A stretch of DNA of 64,000 nt from Allofournierella sp. (GCA_020025635.1 JAHHRU010000002.1:1-64000), one strand, 5' to 3'; shown: positions 49,948 to 59,150, counted from the first letter of the stretch. Numbers and translations: made by a program. The notes: generated by a model not told the origin, from the sequence alone.

Positions 49948-51267
49948 TTATCCAAGCAGCTTTTTCGTCTGATCGGAGATCGCCTGGACCGCCTGCTCGG
50001 GAGTGTATCCATCGTCTTCGATGCAGCGCTGGATTTCAGTCATCATGATTTCCGCATGAATCTGGGGGTAGTTCTCGTTGACCGGACGGGGAATATCGGT
50101 AAACTCCATCTGTGCCAAAGCGGTGCCGGCGTTTGCGTTGCTGGCAAGGAAATCTTTGTAGACCTGGCTTTCAGCTGCAGCGGCGCTGCTGGGAACATAA
50201 CCGGTCTTTGTGGACCAGAAGCCGGCAACATCGGGGCTGGTAAGATATTTCAGGAAGTCCATGGTAGCAGCGGCATCCTCTTCATGGCCGGCCAGCATTA
50301 CAACGTTTGCACCGCCGGTGGGAACGCCGAACCGATCGTTTTTGGGCAGAAATGCTGTGCCCAAATCAAAATCGCAGGAGCTGGTCAGTGTGTTCAGATC
50401 GCCGGAAGAGGTAACGATCATGCCAGTAATGCCTGCGGAGAAGTCCGAACGGGCTGCCTCATAGGAATTGTACTCCTTGCCCGGAGGGGTTTTCATCCAG
50501 CCGTTGTGGATCATATCTTTCCACAGCTTCAGGGGCGCTGTTCCCTTTTCGTTGTTAAAAGCAATGTCCGTTTCGTCTTCGTTCAGGATATTGCCGCCGG
50601 ACTGCATGATGAATGCTTCATAGAACCAGGCATCAATGGGCATCTCAAAGCCCCAGCGCTTATCTGCAATGGAAAGCTTTTCCGCATACTCCTGCAGATC
50701 CTGCCAGGTTTCAGGAGGAGTCTCCGGATCCAGACCCACTTCCTTGAACATGTCCTTGTTATAGTAGAACATCGGGGTGCTGCGGTTGAACGGCAGAGCG
50801 TACAGTCCCTCGCCCCAGTCGCAGCTGGTCATCAGGCCTTCATAGAAAGCGCTTGTATCCAGGCCGCTTTCCTTTGCAAGATCGGTCATATCCTGCAGGA
50901 TGCCGTAATCGGCAAACATCTTGGTCCGGCCCATCTCAAGCTGTGCCACATGGGGGATCTCGCCGGAAGTGACCGCGGTCTGCAGTTTTGCGGCCATATC
51001 ATAGTAGTTTCCCTGGAACTCGACCGTTACATGGACCTTGTCCTGACTTTCGTTGTAGTTTTTAACGATCTCGTCAACGGTTTCGCCCATACCGCCGCTC
51101 ATGCTGGTCCAGAAAACGACCTCGGTCTTTTCACCGGAACCAGCCTCCGAACCTGCGGTGCTGCCGGCTGCCGGCGCTGAACTTCCCGACGGCTGTGCAC
51201 TGCCGCACCCTGCAAACAGCCCAGCAGCCATTGCAGTACTCAGTACAAATGCTAATGCTCTTTTCAT
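49948..51267 (-). CDS. ABC transporter solute-binding lipoprotein (LacI operon)
   Basis: A 439-residue lipoprotein with lipobox FAGC (Cys21) and a Ser/Gly/Ala-rich linker, then the SBP_bac_1 fold: EVVFWTSMSGGMGETVDEIVKNYNESQ, YALPFNRSTPMFYYNKDMFKEVGLDPETPPETW and TGYVPSSAAA. The NRSTPMFYYNKD and PETPPETW segments are typical of UgpB/MalE-type receptors, including glycerol-3-phosphate and glycerophosphodiester binders. It is separate from, and poorly similar to, the receptor in the ROK operon (40057-41373), so the two systems probably bind different compounds. Confidence 0.92.
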   Translation of the reverse strand: MKRALAFVLSTAMAAGLFAGCGSAQPSGSSAPAAGSTAGSEAGSGEKTEVVFWTSMSGGMGETVDEIVKNYNESQDKVHVTVEFQGNYYDMAAKLQTAVTSGEIPHVAQLEMGRTKMFADYGILQDMTDLAKESGLDTSAFYEGLMTSCDWGEGLYALPFNRSTPMFYYNKDMFKEVGLDPETPPETWQDLQEYAEKLSIADKRWGFEMPIDAWFYEAFIMQSGGNILNEDETDIAFNNEKGTAPLKLWKDMIHNGWMKTPPGKEYNSYEAARSDFSAGITGMIVTSSGDLNTLTSSCDFDLGTAFLPKNDRFGVPTGGANVVMLAGHEEDAAATMDFLKYLTSPDVAGFWSTKTGYVPSSAAAAESQVYKDFLASNANAGTALAQMEFTDIPRPVNENYPQIHAEIMMTEIQRCIEDDGYTPEQAVQAISDQTKKLLG

Positions 51268-51283
51268 GGTAATTCTCCTTTTC

Positions 51284-52582
51284 TTATTTTAATAATTCTT
51301 CCATGGCGACACCTTTTGCGTCGGCCATGGCAAAGCCCAAAAGTTTTGCAAAGGTCGGTGCTTCATCAATGATGCGCTGCCTTGGGATGACCACATTTTC
51401 CTTTACATCCGGACCGGACATAATGAATACAGGCTGCGGGCCCTTATGCGGCAGATGCCCATGCGATGCAACCGAGAATTTGTAATCGGAATTATCCGGC
51501 AGGACCAGGACCGGTCCGGTGCAGGCAGCACCAAAGCTTGTGGCCCGGGTACCTTCCAGCACATATTCAAACTGACCGGCCAGATGATATTCCCGCTGAA
51601 CTTCTTCCTTTGTAAAGACACTTTCCACACCATATTCATAGTGCTCACGCATCTTATAAAGCAGTTTTTCCAGTTTTGCCCGGGTTTGCTGATCCGAAGG
51701 ATCTTTCATAACGACCTGGCAGGACAGCGAAGCCGAATTGCAGTAAGCTTTCCAGCTTTTGATCTTTCCATTTTCGTCCAGGGTGATGAGGCCTTCCTGC
51801 ACCAGCAGCACATTGGGGTTGAACATCTGTTTTACATCCAGATGGCCATGGTCGCTGATCACTGCAAAGTTGGTCTGTTCATAAGTACCGGCATCCATTG
51901 CTGCCTCCATCAGGCGGCCGAGCCAGTCATCGTTTGCAATGATCGCCTGATCGACAGCCGGCCCATGCACGCCATTTGCATGACGGGTATGATCCAGGTG
52001 TGCCAGATGGATAAACATGACATCCGGCTGATAGCGCCGAATGATGTCGCAGGAGCAGCCCACCATCATGTGATCCATAAAGGGCTGGGTGGTTTTGCGC
52101 AGCTTGTGCCAGTGCCGCTCCAGCACTCCGCCGGGTTCCAGCATATTGGCGCTGCTGGCCGAATTCAGGATCGGGCGGGGGTCCACCTTATCATTTTCCG
52201 GCCAGATCTCGCCGACCAGCCAGTCCACATTGGGATCTGCACCCATGCAGGGCCAGCCCACACAGGCCGTGGTGAAGCCGTTTCGATGTGCCACATCCAG
52301 GATGGTATCCACTTTCAGGCTCTTATGATACCAAAACCATTCCGGTGAAGGATTTCCCACATCCAGCTGCTCATTGTGATAGATGCCGTGAAATTCCGGC
52401 CAGGTGCCTGTAATGATCGAAGCGTGGGCCGGGTAAGTAAAGGAAGGGTACACACTGCGCATGCCTCCCTGCACATAGCTGCCTTTTTCAAACAATTTCT
52501 TAAAATTGGGCAGCGTTTTGAGCAGGTCCATATCCTCATCGAACAGAGAATCGATTGAAAGAACAATGAGTTTTTTCTTCAT
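51284..52582 (-). CDS. NPP-type (alkaline phosphatase superfamily) phosphodiesterase, paralogue
   Basis: A 432-residue cytoplasmic enzyme. Asp11 in LSIDSLFDED and the nucleophile Thr49 in PSFTYPAHASIITG are visible. Metal ligands follow in AHLDHTRHANG, SDHGHLD and ASHGHLPHKGPQ. The late His segment fits the family better than in the paralogue at 37545. It lies between a permease gene and the receptor gene, so the link to import is direct. There is no signal peptide. The substrate is unknown; nucleotide-like or sugar phosphodiesters are inferred from the DeoC and kinase neighbours. Confidence 0.9.
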   Translation of the reverse strand: MKKKLIVLSIDSLFDEDMDLLKTLPNFKKLFEKGSYVQGGMRSVYPSFTYPAHASIITGTWPEFHGIYHNEQLDVGNPSPEWFWYHKSLKVDTILDVAHRNGFTTACVGWPCMGADPNVDWLVGEIWPENDKVDPRPILNSASSANMLEPGGVLERHWHKLRKTTQPFMDHMMVGCSCDIIRRYQPDVMFIHLAHLDHTRHANGVHGPAVDQAIIANDDWLGRLMEAAMDAGTYEQTNFAVISDHGHLDVKQMFNPNVLLVQEGLITLDENGKIKSWKAYCNSASLSCQVVMKDPSDQQTRAKLEKLLYKMREHYEYGVESVFTKEEVQREYHLAGQFEYVLEGTRATSFGAACTGPVLVLPDNSDYKFSVASHGHLPHKGPQPVFIMSGPDVKENVVIPRQRIIDEAPTFAKLLGFAMADAKGVAMEELLK

Positions 52583-52596
52583 GATCGTAAACCTCC

Positions 52597-53442
52597 TTAT
52601 TTAATTCCGGAGTAAGCGAATGCTTTCCGGATCTGTTTATTGGCAACCAGGTAAACCAAAAGGATGGGAATGACCAGGAACATATTGCCTGCCATCAGAG
52701 TGTTCCACTGACGTCCGCCTTCCTGGCTGTTCAGCATCGCCACGCCGATGGGCAGTGTGCGATAGGCATCCTTGGTGGTCATGATGAGGGGCCAGAAATA
52801 GGAGTTCCAGCTGGAGATGAAGCTGAGCAGACCAATGGTAAAGATCGCAGTGCGGGCCATCGGGATCATGATTTTCATAATGATCTTGAATTCGCCCGCA
52901 TCATCCAGGCGTGCAGCTTCAATGATCTCTTCCGGTATCTGCATGAAATACTGCCGAAGCAGGAAAATGCCAAACGCGTTGGAAATGAACGGCAGGATCT
53001 GAGGCCACAAGCTTTGCAGCATATTGGTTTTGCTGAACATCATATAGATCGGTACGAAAGTTACCTGCTGAGGGATCATGAAGCCAAGCAGCACGATGCC
53101 AAAGAAAAACCCCTTGAACCGGAACTTGCAGCGTGCGAAAGCGTAAGCCGCCGGAATAATGATCAGGTACTGCAAAAACAAAACAGAAATGCTCACGATA
53201 ATTGAATTCTTAAGGAACTTCCAGACATCGATCATGCCCATGGCGCTTGTGTATCCTTCGGTCGTCCACTCTTTGGGGAACAGCGTGGGAGGATAAACAG
53301 TGGTTTCTGCGTAAGGCTTGAAGGAGGTCAGCACCATCCAGATGAATGGGTACGCAATTACAAAAATCACCAGCAGCTTCATCACAGCGTTGATCGCGCT
53401 GCCGGCCATCCGACCCGACTTTTTCAATGCTTTGTTGTCCAT
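52597..53442 (-). CDS. ABC sugar-type permease (UgpE/MalG-like)
   Basis: A 281-residue permease. It contains AYPFIWMVLTSFKPYAETT near the N-terminus and the EAA loop IIEAARLDDAGEFKIIMKIMIPMART. The frame extends upstream into the preceding gene, but ATG 53442 after AAGGAGG is the start, leaving 13 bp to the upstream permease gene. It forms the channel with the product of 53456-54388. Confidence 0.93.
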   Translation of the reverse strand: MDNKALKKSGRMAGSAINAVMKLLVIFVIAYPFIWMVLTSFKPYAETTVYPPTLFPKEWTTEGYTSAMGMIDVWKFLKNSIIVSISVLFLQYLIIIPAAYAFARCKFRFKGFFFGIVLLGFMIPQQVTFVPIYMMFSKTNMLQSLWPQILPFISNAFGIFLLRQYFMQIPEEIIEAARLDDAGEFKIIMKIMIPMARTAIFTIGLLSFISSWNSYFWPLIMTTKDAYRTLPIGVAMLNSQEGGRQWNTLMAGNMFLVIPILLVYLVANKQIRKAFAYSGIK

Positions 53443-53455
53443 GACGGCTTCCTCC

Positions 53456-54388
53456 TTATTGATAATGTACTTTCTTGCCCAGGAATGCGAAATAAATGAT
53501 GGTAAGGATACCGACAAATCCCAGCAGGACCACGCCCTCTGCCGAAGCCGGGCCCAGCTTCAGATACTTGAACGCATCCGAATAGATCAGATATACCAGG
53601 GTATTTGTCGAGTTTACCGGGCCGCCCTGTGTCATCAGGTTCACGGTTTCGAACACCTGGAAAGAACTAATGGTAGCCACAATGGTTGTGAAGAAAAGAG
53701 TGGGGCTTATCATCGGCAGTGTGATGCGGAAGAATACCCGGATCTTCGGGCTGTCATCGATTTCGGCAGCCTCGTAGATGTCTTTCGGAACACCCTGCAG
53801 CGCTGCCAAAATCAGCAGTGAATAGTAGCCAAGGCTTTTCCAGATCATCATTCCGATCAAGGATGCCAGCGCAGTTTTGCTGCTTGCCAAAAATGGGAAC
53901 GGCTTCATTCCCAAAGTGCGCAGCACAAAGTTGATCGCGCCGATCTGAGGATCCATGATCCACAAAAACACCGTGGAAACCGAAACCAGCGAAACAATGT
54001 GGGGGGTGAATACAGCCGCCAGTGTCACGCTGTTCAAATGCTTCTGCGCCTTTCCGTTCACCCATACGGCAAACAGAGTGGCCAGGACCATCAGGATCGC
54101 AACCAGGCCCACACTGTAAACGATGGTGTTCTTCAGTGTGGTAATGAAATCCACACTGTGAAACAGGTCAATGAAATTATCAAAGGCAACAAATTCGCGT
54201 TTTTTGCTCAGAAGGCTTCCATCGTGCATGCTGGAACCGATCAGATAAAAAATCGGATAGATCGTAAAAATGCACAGCAGAGCGATTGCGGGTAAAATCA
54301 GCACATACCCTTTCAGTGCATCTTTGCGGTCGTGATTCAGCCACTGCTTTTTGGGCATCGTCTGCTGGGTTTGACCTTTTACCGCCAT
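53456..54388 (-). CDS. ABC sugar-type permease (UgpA/MalF-like)
   Basis: A 310-residue permease with about six helices. It starts LKGYVLILPAIALLCIFTIYPIFY, and its EAA loop is IYEAAEIDDSPKIRVFFRITLPMISP. The last 40 residues show NTLVYLIYSDAFKYLKLGPASAEGVVL, common in this group. It begins 2 bp after the ATPase gene ends, so translation is coupled. Confidence 0.93.
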   Translation of the reverse strand: MAVKGQTQQTMPKKQWLNHDRKDALKGYVLILPAIALLCIFTIYPIFYLIGSSMHDGSLLSKKREFVAFDNFIDLFHSVDFITTLKNTIVYSVGLVAILMVLATLFAVWVNGKAQKHLNSVTLAAVFTPHIVSLVSVSTVFLWIMDPQIGAINFVLRTLGMKPFPFLASSKTALASLIGMMIWKSLGYYSLLILAALQGVPKDIYEAAEIDDSPKIRVFFRITLPMISPTLFFTTIVATISSFQVFETVNLMTQGGPVNSTNTLVYLIYSDAFKYLKLGPASAEGVVLLGFVGILTIIYFAFLGKKVHYQ

Positions 54389-54390
54389 TG

Positions 54391-55425
54391 TTACTCCTCC
54401 TTCCCGAGGTTCTTCAGCTGGTTCAGCACAGCACCGCTCATATCGATCCGATCCCCGTTTTCATCAAAGACAAACAGGTTCTTTTCACGCACATAAAGCC
54501 GGCAGTCCGGGCCGTCGATATCTTCTTCGCTTTTGACCATGACCTTGCCGTATGCGGTATTGATGGAATAGTTCATCTCTGCGCCCAGCTGTTCTTTGGT
54601 GAGGATCTGACCTTTAAAGCTCAAAGCCGCATCGCCGGGATCGACCAGGAAGGTTTTTTCCGGCCGGAAACCAATTTTCACGTTCTGCACCATTCCGTCC
54701 ACAATGTTCATGGGAGGGGTGCCGATAAACTGAGCGGTGTATGCGTTGCGGGGGTTGTGATACATCTCTTTGGGAGTAGAACGCTGCATCACCACGCCTT
54801 TATCCATCAGCACGATGTTGTCGCCCATGCTCATGGCCTCGACCTGATCGTGAGTAACATAGATAAACGTGGTGCCCAGCCGCCGGTGAAGCTCGATCAG
54901 CTCAATGCGCATCTGCTGGCGCAGCTTGGCATCCAGGTTGGAAAGCGGCTCATCCATCAGGAACACCTTGGGGTTTTTGACCATTGCACGGGCCAAAGCA
55001 ACACGCTGACGCTGGCCGCCAGACAATGCGGAAGGCTTGCGGTCCAAGTAAGGGGTGAGGCCTACGATGCCGCACACCTCCTTGATCAGCCGCTCACGCT
55101 CTTCTTTGGGCACTTTTTTGTTCTTCAGGCCGAACTCGATGTTGTCCCGCACGGTCATTGTGGGATACAGCGCATAGTTCTGAAACACCATGGCGATTCC
55201 GCGTTTTCCGGGGTCCGTATCCACAACGTTTTCATCATCGATCAAAATTTCGCCGGATGTGGGCTTTTCCAGACCTGCGATCATGCGCAGTGTGGTGGAC
55301 TTGCCGCAGCCGGAAGGTCCGACCAGAACGGTAAAGGAACCATCCTCGATCACCAGATCCAGATCGGGAATGATCACGTCCTTGCCATAGGCTTTGTGGA
55401 TATGTTTTAAGGTAATCGAACTCAT
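54391..55425 (-). CDS. ABC transporter ATP-binding protein (MsmK/UgpC/MalK type)
   Basis: A 344-residue ATPase. Walker A is GPSGCGKST, the signature is LSGGQRQRVALARA, and Walker B is VFLMDEPLSNLD. The extra C-terminal regulatory domain of MalK-type proteins is present (about 235-344, with the TOBE-like NVKIGFRPEKTFL). ATG 55425 follows AGGAGGAG; the longer TTG start is not needed. MsmK-type ATPases can energise several sugar transporters. As the operon at 37.5-47.9 kb has none, this protein may serve both. Confidence 0.95.
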   Translation of the reverse strand: MSSITLKHIHKAYGKDVIIPDLDLVIEDGSFTVLVGPSGCGKSTTLRMIAGLEKPTSGEILIDDENVVDTDPGKRGIAMVFQNYALYPTMTVRDNIEFGLKNKKVPKEERERLIKEVCGIVGLTPYLDRKPSALSGGQRQRVALARAMVKNPKVFLMDEPLSNLDAKLRQQMRIELIELHRRLGTTFIYVTHDQVEAMSMGDNIVLMDKGVVMQRSTPKEMYHNPRNAYTAQFIGTPPMNIVDGMVQNVKIGFRPEKTFLVDPGDAALSFKGQILTKEQLGAEMNYSINTAYGKVMVKSEEDIDGPDCRLYVREKNLFVFDENGDRIDMSGAVLNQLKNLGKEE

Positions 55426-55497
55426 CTGCAAACTCCTCCTGTTTGTTTGTAGTTTTTCTGTTGAATGATCGATCGCACCGCAAGCCTGCGGTGCGGT

Positions 55498-56448
55498 TTA
55501 CTTTTCGTTTCGGCAGTCAAGCTGGATGCCGTTATCCTTAATAAAGCGGTCGATCTCTTCTTTATGGGGCATTGCGGGGGCTGTGCCCAAACGGGTGACC
55601 GCAAGATTGGAAACCACATTTCCGTAAGCTGCCGCTGCCCACAGATCCATCTCCTGGCTGAGACCGGCCAGCAGACCGCCGTTAAAGGCATCTCCTGCGC
55701 CCGTGGTATCCAAAACCGGCACATCGTAATTTTCAAGCCAGGCAGAAGATTTTCCATCGGTTACATAGACCCCGCGTTTTCCCAGGGTAAGGATGACATT
55801 CTGTACACCCTTTTCAAAGAAGGCCCTGGCCGCATCGGAACATCCTTTTTCGGTGTCACATTCCACTCCGGTCAGTATCCGAGCCTCTACTTCATTGGGC
55901 GTGACCAGATACAGCTTTTTATACAGCTCATCGGGTATTTCCTGTACCGGGGCCGGGTTGAGGATCACCTTGATGTTCTTCTCCCAGGCCATATCCACAA
56001 GGCGCATGGTAGCATCGGTATTGATTTCCAGCTGAAGCAGAAGGTATTCACACCCATCCAGGGCCTTGTCCAGCTTTGCAAGATCCTCGCTGCTGAATGT
56101 ACTGCATGCGCCCAGCACCACAACGATCTCGTTCTGGCTGGTGTTTTGATCCACTGTGATAAGGGCCGCGCCCGTGGGGGCATCGTTGGTTTGAAATACA
56201 TACTCAAGCCCCATTTTGTTTTGCCGGAAGGACTCAAGCGCAATTCTGGAAAAAGCATCTTTTCCGATTTTGGTCGAGAACGTCAGATCACATCCCGCTC
56301 TCTGGGCCGCAACTGCCTGATTGGACCCCTTGCCGCCCGGACCCGCTTTGAAATAACCGCCCATAACGGTCTCGCCCGGTTCCGGCAGATGGTCTGCACG
56401 GGCCATCAGATCCACAACAAAACTTCCCACGACTGCAACTTTTTTCAT
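55498..56448 (-). CDS. PfkB-family sugar kinase (ribokinase/deoxyribokinase-like)
   Basis: A 316-residue ribokinase-fold enzyme. The N-terminal GSFVVDLMARADHLPEPGET and AGPGGKGSNQAVAAQRAG are the PfkB signature 1 with sugar contacts. TTGAGDAFNGGLLAGL is signature 2 with the catalytic Asp and anion hole. The ribokinase-typical KGSNQAV fits a pentose. With DeoC in the same operon and an RbsD/FucU protein next door, 5-phosphorylation of 2-deoxyribose (DeoK-like activity) is a reasonable inference; ribose is the alternative. The operon gap to the ATPase gene is about 70 bp. Confidence 0.88.
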   Translation of the reverse strand: MKKVAVVGSFVVDLMARADHLPEPGETVMGGYFKAGPGGKGSNQAVAAQRAGCDLTFSTKIGKDAFSRIALESFRQNKMGLEYVFQTNDAPTGAALITVDQNTSQNEIVVVLGACSTFSSEDLAKLDKALDGCEYLLLQLEINTDATMRLVDMAWEKNIKVILNPAPVQEIPDELYKKLYLVTPNEVEARILTGVECDTEKGCSDAARAFFEKGVQNVILTLGKRGVYVTDGKSSAWLENYDVPVLDTTGAGDAFNGGLLAGLSQEMDLWAAAAYGNVVSNLAVTRLGTAPAMPHKEEIDRFIKDNGIQLDCRNEK

Positions 56449-56479
56449 ATTGCCGTACTCCTTTCAAGCTCTCCCTTTT

Positions 56480-57538
56480 TTATACGTTTGTTTGATTTTC
56501 TGTTTCGTTCGTGGTCAACTTTTCCGATCCCCGGATCACCAGCTCCGGAGACAATACCACTCGCTGCGCAGCTTTTGCTTTTTTCTGTGCTTTCTGGGCG
56601 TTCAGTGCCTTTTTCATCAGCATCATTGCCTGCCGCCCCATTTCAACTGTCGGTCTGTCCACCACAGTGAGCTGTACATCCAGCATCTCCAATGTGGAGA
56701 TGTCATCAAAACCGATCAGCGCCATCCCTTTGGGGGGATGGATGCCGGCCTTGGTCAGCGCTCCAAGGCAGCCCATCGTCATCAGGTTGTTCGACGAAAA
56801 AATCGCTGTAATGTCCGGGCGCTCGGTCAAGATCTTTTCGGTGAGCTCCCATCCGCTTTTTGTGGAGAAGTCACCTTGCAGAACAAGGCTTTCATCCATC
56901 GGCACATTCATTGCTTCAAAAGCAAGCCGGTATCCCTTCAGGCGGTCTCGGCCTGGCATTGTGTTGTTCGGCCCGCTGATGATTGCGATTTTGCGGTGTC
57001 CATTCTGCAAAAGCAGCCGGGTCGCTTCAAATGCTCCCCGTTCATTATCAATAAAAACGCCGTCATAATTGGAATACTTCACATCCCGGTCCACCAGGAC
57101 AATGGGAATTTTCATATTCCCCAGCAAATTCAAATATTCGTTGTTGACACTGTCATCATCATCGGAGGTCGGTGTTATGATCACCCCTCCCACCTGCGCA
57201 TCGTTCAGCAGCCTCAAATAATGAATTTCCTGATTGTCGGACTCTCTGGTATTGCAGATGAACAAGCTGATCCCATTTTGGGATGCGACCTCTTCAATTC
57301 CAGAAATGATCTGTGAAAAAAAGATATTTGTGATATCCGGAACCACAATTCCGATCACACAGGAATTTGTGCGCTTGGCCCGCACCAGCTCATCGGGCGT
57401 GATCTGCAGCTCCTGCATGGCAGCTTCCACTTTTCTGCATGTTTCCGGCCGAACCTTGTCCGACTGATGCATCACTCGTGACACCGTTGCAGTGGAGACC
57501 CCTGCCTTTCGAGCGATCAATTTAACACTTGAACCCAT
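56480..57538 (-). CDS. LacI-family transcriptional regulator
   Basis: A 352-residue regulator. The helix-turn-helix is SVKLIARKAGVSTATVSRVMHQS (residues about 4-26). It is followed by the hinge helix and a periplasmic-binding-type sensor domain (IGIVVPDITNIFFSQIISGIEEVA, ALIGFDDISTLEMLDVQLTVVDRP). ATG 57538 has GGAGG seven bases upstream; the longer frame is not used. It sits first in the minus-strand operon and is divergent from the genes at 57978 and 58612, so it may control both sides. The inducer is probably the imported sugar. Confidence 0.93.
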   Translation of the reverse strand: MGSSVKLIARKAGVSTATVSRVMHQSDKVRPETCRKVEAAMQELQITPDELVRAKRTNSCVIGIVVPDITNIFFSQIISGIEEVASQNGISLFICNTRESDNQEIHYLRLLNDAQVGGVIITPTSDDDDSVNNEYLNLLGNMKIPIVLVDRDVKYSNYDGVFIDNERGAFEATRLLLQNGHRKIAIISGPNNTMPGRDRLKGYRLAFEAMNVPMDESLVLQGDFSTKSGWELTEKILTERPDITAIFSSNNLMTMGCLGALTKAGIHPPKGMALIGFDDISTLEMLDVQLTVVDRPTVEMGRQAMMLMKKALNAQKAQKKAKAAQRVVLSPELVIRGSEKLTTNETENQTNV

Positions 57539-57977
57539 TCGTGTTCCTCCGCCAATGTAACAGACTGGATTGCGGGGTTTTTGTTTCACGTTTTTGTCAA
57601 ACCCGTTTTCTATTGTTATAAAACCATAAACCTTTTTTGAATGGAAGTGGCAAAAACGACAAACTTTGACAGGCCCCCTCATACTTGTTACCCAAAAAGA
57701 GCTGTTTCTTTCCCCTGTTACATTTTGTTTCAAAAATTTCATGTTGCATTTAGCTCAGTATATGCTATTTTTGTAGTGGAAACAATCCAATATTTCTCAA
57801 TGCATATTTGATTTTTTCATGTAAATGGACACATTTGCATCGAAATGAAATGTATCATTTTTGTCTTTACATATGTTTTTCATCATGCTTTTTCATTCTT
57901 GTTTCAGCCGATAACTGTTTGAAAAGCAGAAGTGCAAGGCATATTTGTATCATCATTTTTAAAAGGAGATTTTGCCG
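57539..57977. other. Divergent control region between the LacI operon and the FucU operon
   Basis: This 439-bp AT-rich gap carries no gene. TTGTTTCA occurs three times on the + strand (57581-57588, 57725-57732, 57899-57906) and may mark regulator half-sites. On the minus strand TTGCCA, 17 bp and TTTATG around 57656-57628 is a weak promoter candidate for the LacI gene. No classical LacI palindrome with a central CG is clear. Confidence 0.35.
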
Positions 57978-58544
57978 ATGAGCATTCCCTATGATCCCTG
58001 GGTCCAGGTCACGACCAAACACGGGTTTCATGCCGACGAAGTTATTTCAGCACTTCAGAAATCCATTCGCCGCGCACAAACCGAGGCTGCAGTCCGCTTC
58101 GCCTATGAAATGTATCAAACCAGCTCTGAGCTTGAAGACATGCTTTGGAAGCGTTTGAATGTGATCAGTGTTGAGGACATTGGTTTTGGAGCTTTGGAAG
58201 CTCCGATCCTGATCGATACACTGGATCGAATGCGGCAAAAGTTTCCCGCGGGCAGTGTTGACCGCCCCTTGTTTTTTGTTCATGCGATCCGCTATCTGTG
58301 TTCACGCCCCAAGACCCGTTCCAGCGATCTGTTGAAAAACATCGTAGAACTGGAATTCGATCGCGGCATGCTTCCCGATATTCCCGATATCGCTTTGGAC
58401 ATGCACACAGAGCAGGGCCGCCGCATGGGCCGGGGACCTGAATTTTTCTATGAAACAGCAAGCCAGGTTTTCCCAGTGTACACAGGCGAGGAGCCTGATT
58501 ACCGCAGCCAGCTGATGGAACTGATGAAAACAGAGCAGGACTAA
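57978..58544 (+). CDS. Stand-alone MgsA/RarA (WRNIP1) C-terminal-like protein
   Basis: A 188-residue soluble protein that looks like the clamp-loader-type C-terminal half of MgsA/RarA ATPases without the AAA+ module: GFHADEVISALQKSIRRAQTEAAVRFAYEM, then RLNVISVEDIGFGA and FFVHAIRYLCSRPKTRSSDLL. In RarA this region mediates tetramerisation. There is no Walker motif, so it cannot hydrolyse ATP by itself. ATG 57978 follows AAAGGAGAT. It is the first gene of a two-gene unit with an RbsD/FucU mutarotase, an unexpected partner. The function here is unknown. Confidence 0.75.
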   Translation: MSIPYDPWVQVTTKHGFHADEVISALQKSIRRAQTEAAVRFAYEMYQTSSELEDMLWKRLNVISVEDIGFGALEAPILIDTLDRMRQKFPAGSVDRPLFFVHAIRYLCSRPKTRSSDLLKNIVELEFDRGMLPDIPDIALDMHTEQGRRMGRGPEFFYETASQVFPVYTGEEPDYRSQLMELMKTEQD

Positions 58545-58611
58545 ACATTTTTACGGACTGCTTCTGAAATACAAAATCACAATAAAATTTTACAAAAAGG
58601 TGGTAATTTCA

Positions 58612-59049
58612 ATGTTAAACGGTATTCCTAACTGCATTTCTCCCGAACTTCTCAAAGTACTTGCCGAAATGGGGCACGGCGACACCCTGGTGATCGGCGA
58701 TGCGTTTTACCCTTCAGCCTCCAGCGCACGGCACAGCATGCTTGTACGCGCCGACGGTGTGCGTGCGACCGATATTTTGGATGCGGTGCTTCAGCTGATG
58801 CCGCTGGACCGCTCTATTGAACATCCTGTTCTCATTATGGACAAGCAGGCCTGTGACAAAGAGATCCCCACACCCATCTGGGACGAATACCGTGCCATTG
58901 TAAAGAATCACACAGACCGCGGCGACGCCTGCATCGGCATGATCGACCGTTTCGATTTTTACAAAGAGGCAGAACACGCATACGCTGTTGTGGCCACGGG
59001 TGAAACCTCTTTGTACGGCTGCGTGATCCTGCAGAAAGGCACTTTGTAA
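58612..59049 (+). CDS. RbsD/FucU-family sugar mutarotase
   Basis: A 145-residue protein matching the FucU/RbsD family: GIPNCISPELLKVLAEMGHGDTLVIGDAFYPS with the conserved GHGD histidine, then SILVRADG-like sequence (SMLVRADGVRATDILDAVLQLMPLD) and FYKEAEHAYAVVATGETSLYGCVILQKG. These proteins interconvert ring forms or anomers of fucose or ribose so that kinases can use them. ATG 58612 follows AAGGTGG. It probably supplies the right anomer to the PfkB kinase in the divergent LacI operon. The sugar is not certain. Confidence 0.9.
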   Translation: MLNGIPNCISPELLKVLAEMGHGDTLVIGDAFYPSASSARHSMLVRADGVRATDILDAVLQLMPLDRSIEHPVLIMDKQACDKEIPTPIWDEYRAIVKNHTDRGDACIGMIDRFDFYKEAEHAYAVVATGETSLYGCVILQKGTL

Positions 59050-59150
59050 ATTTCCTGTTTGTCTTGTCTTTGCAGGCAAACGAAAAAGCTCTGCGCTTTG
59101 CAAAAACAGTTTTTCTGCTTTTGCCGTGCATGGTTTCCAACACAAATCAA

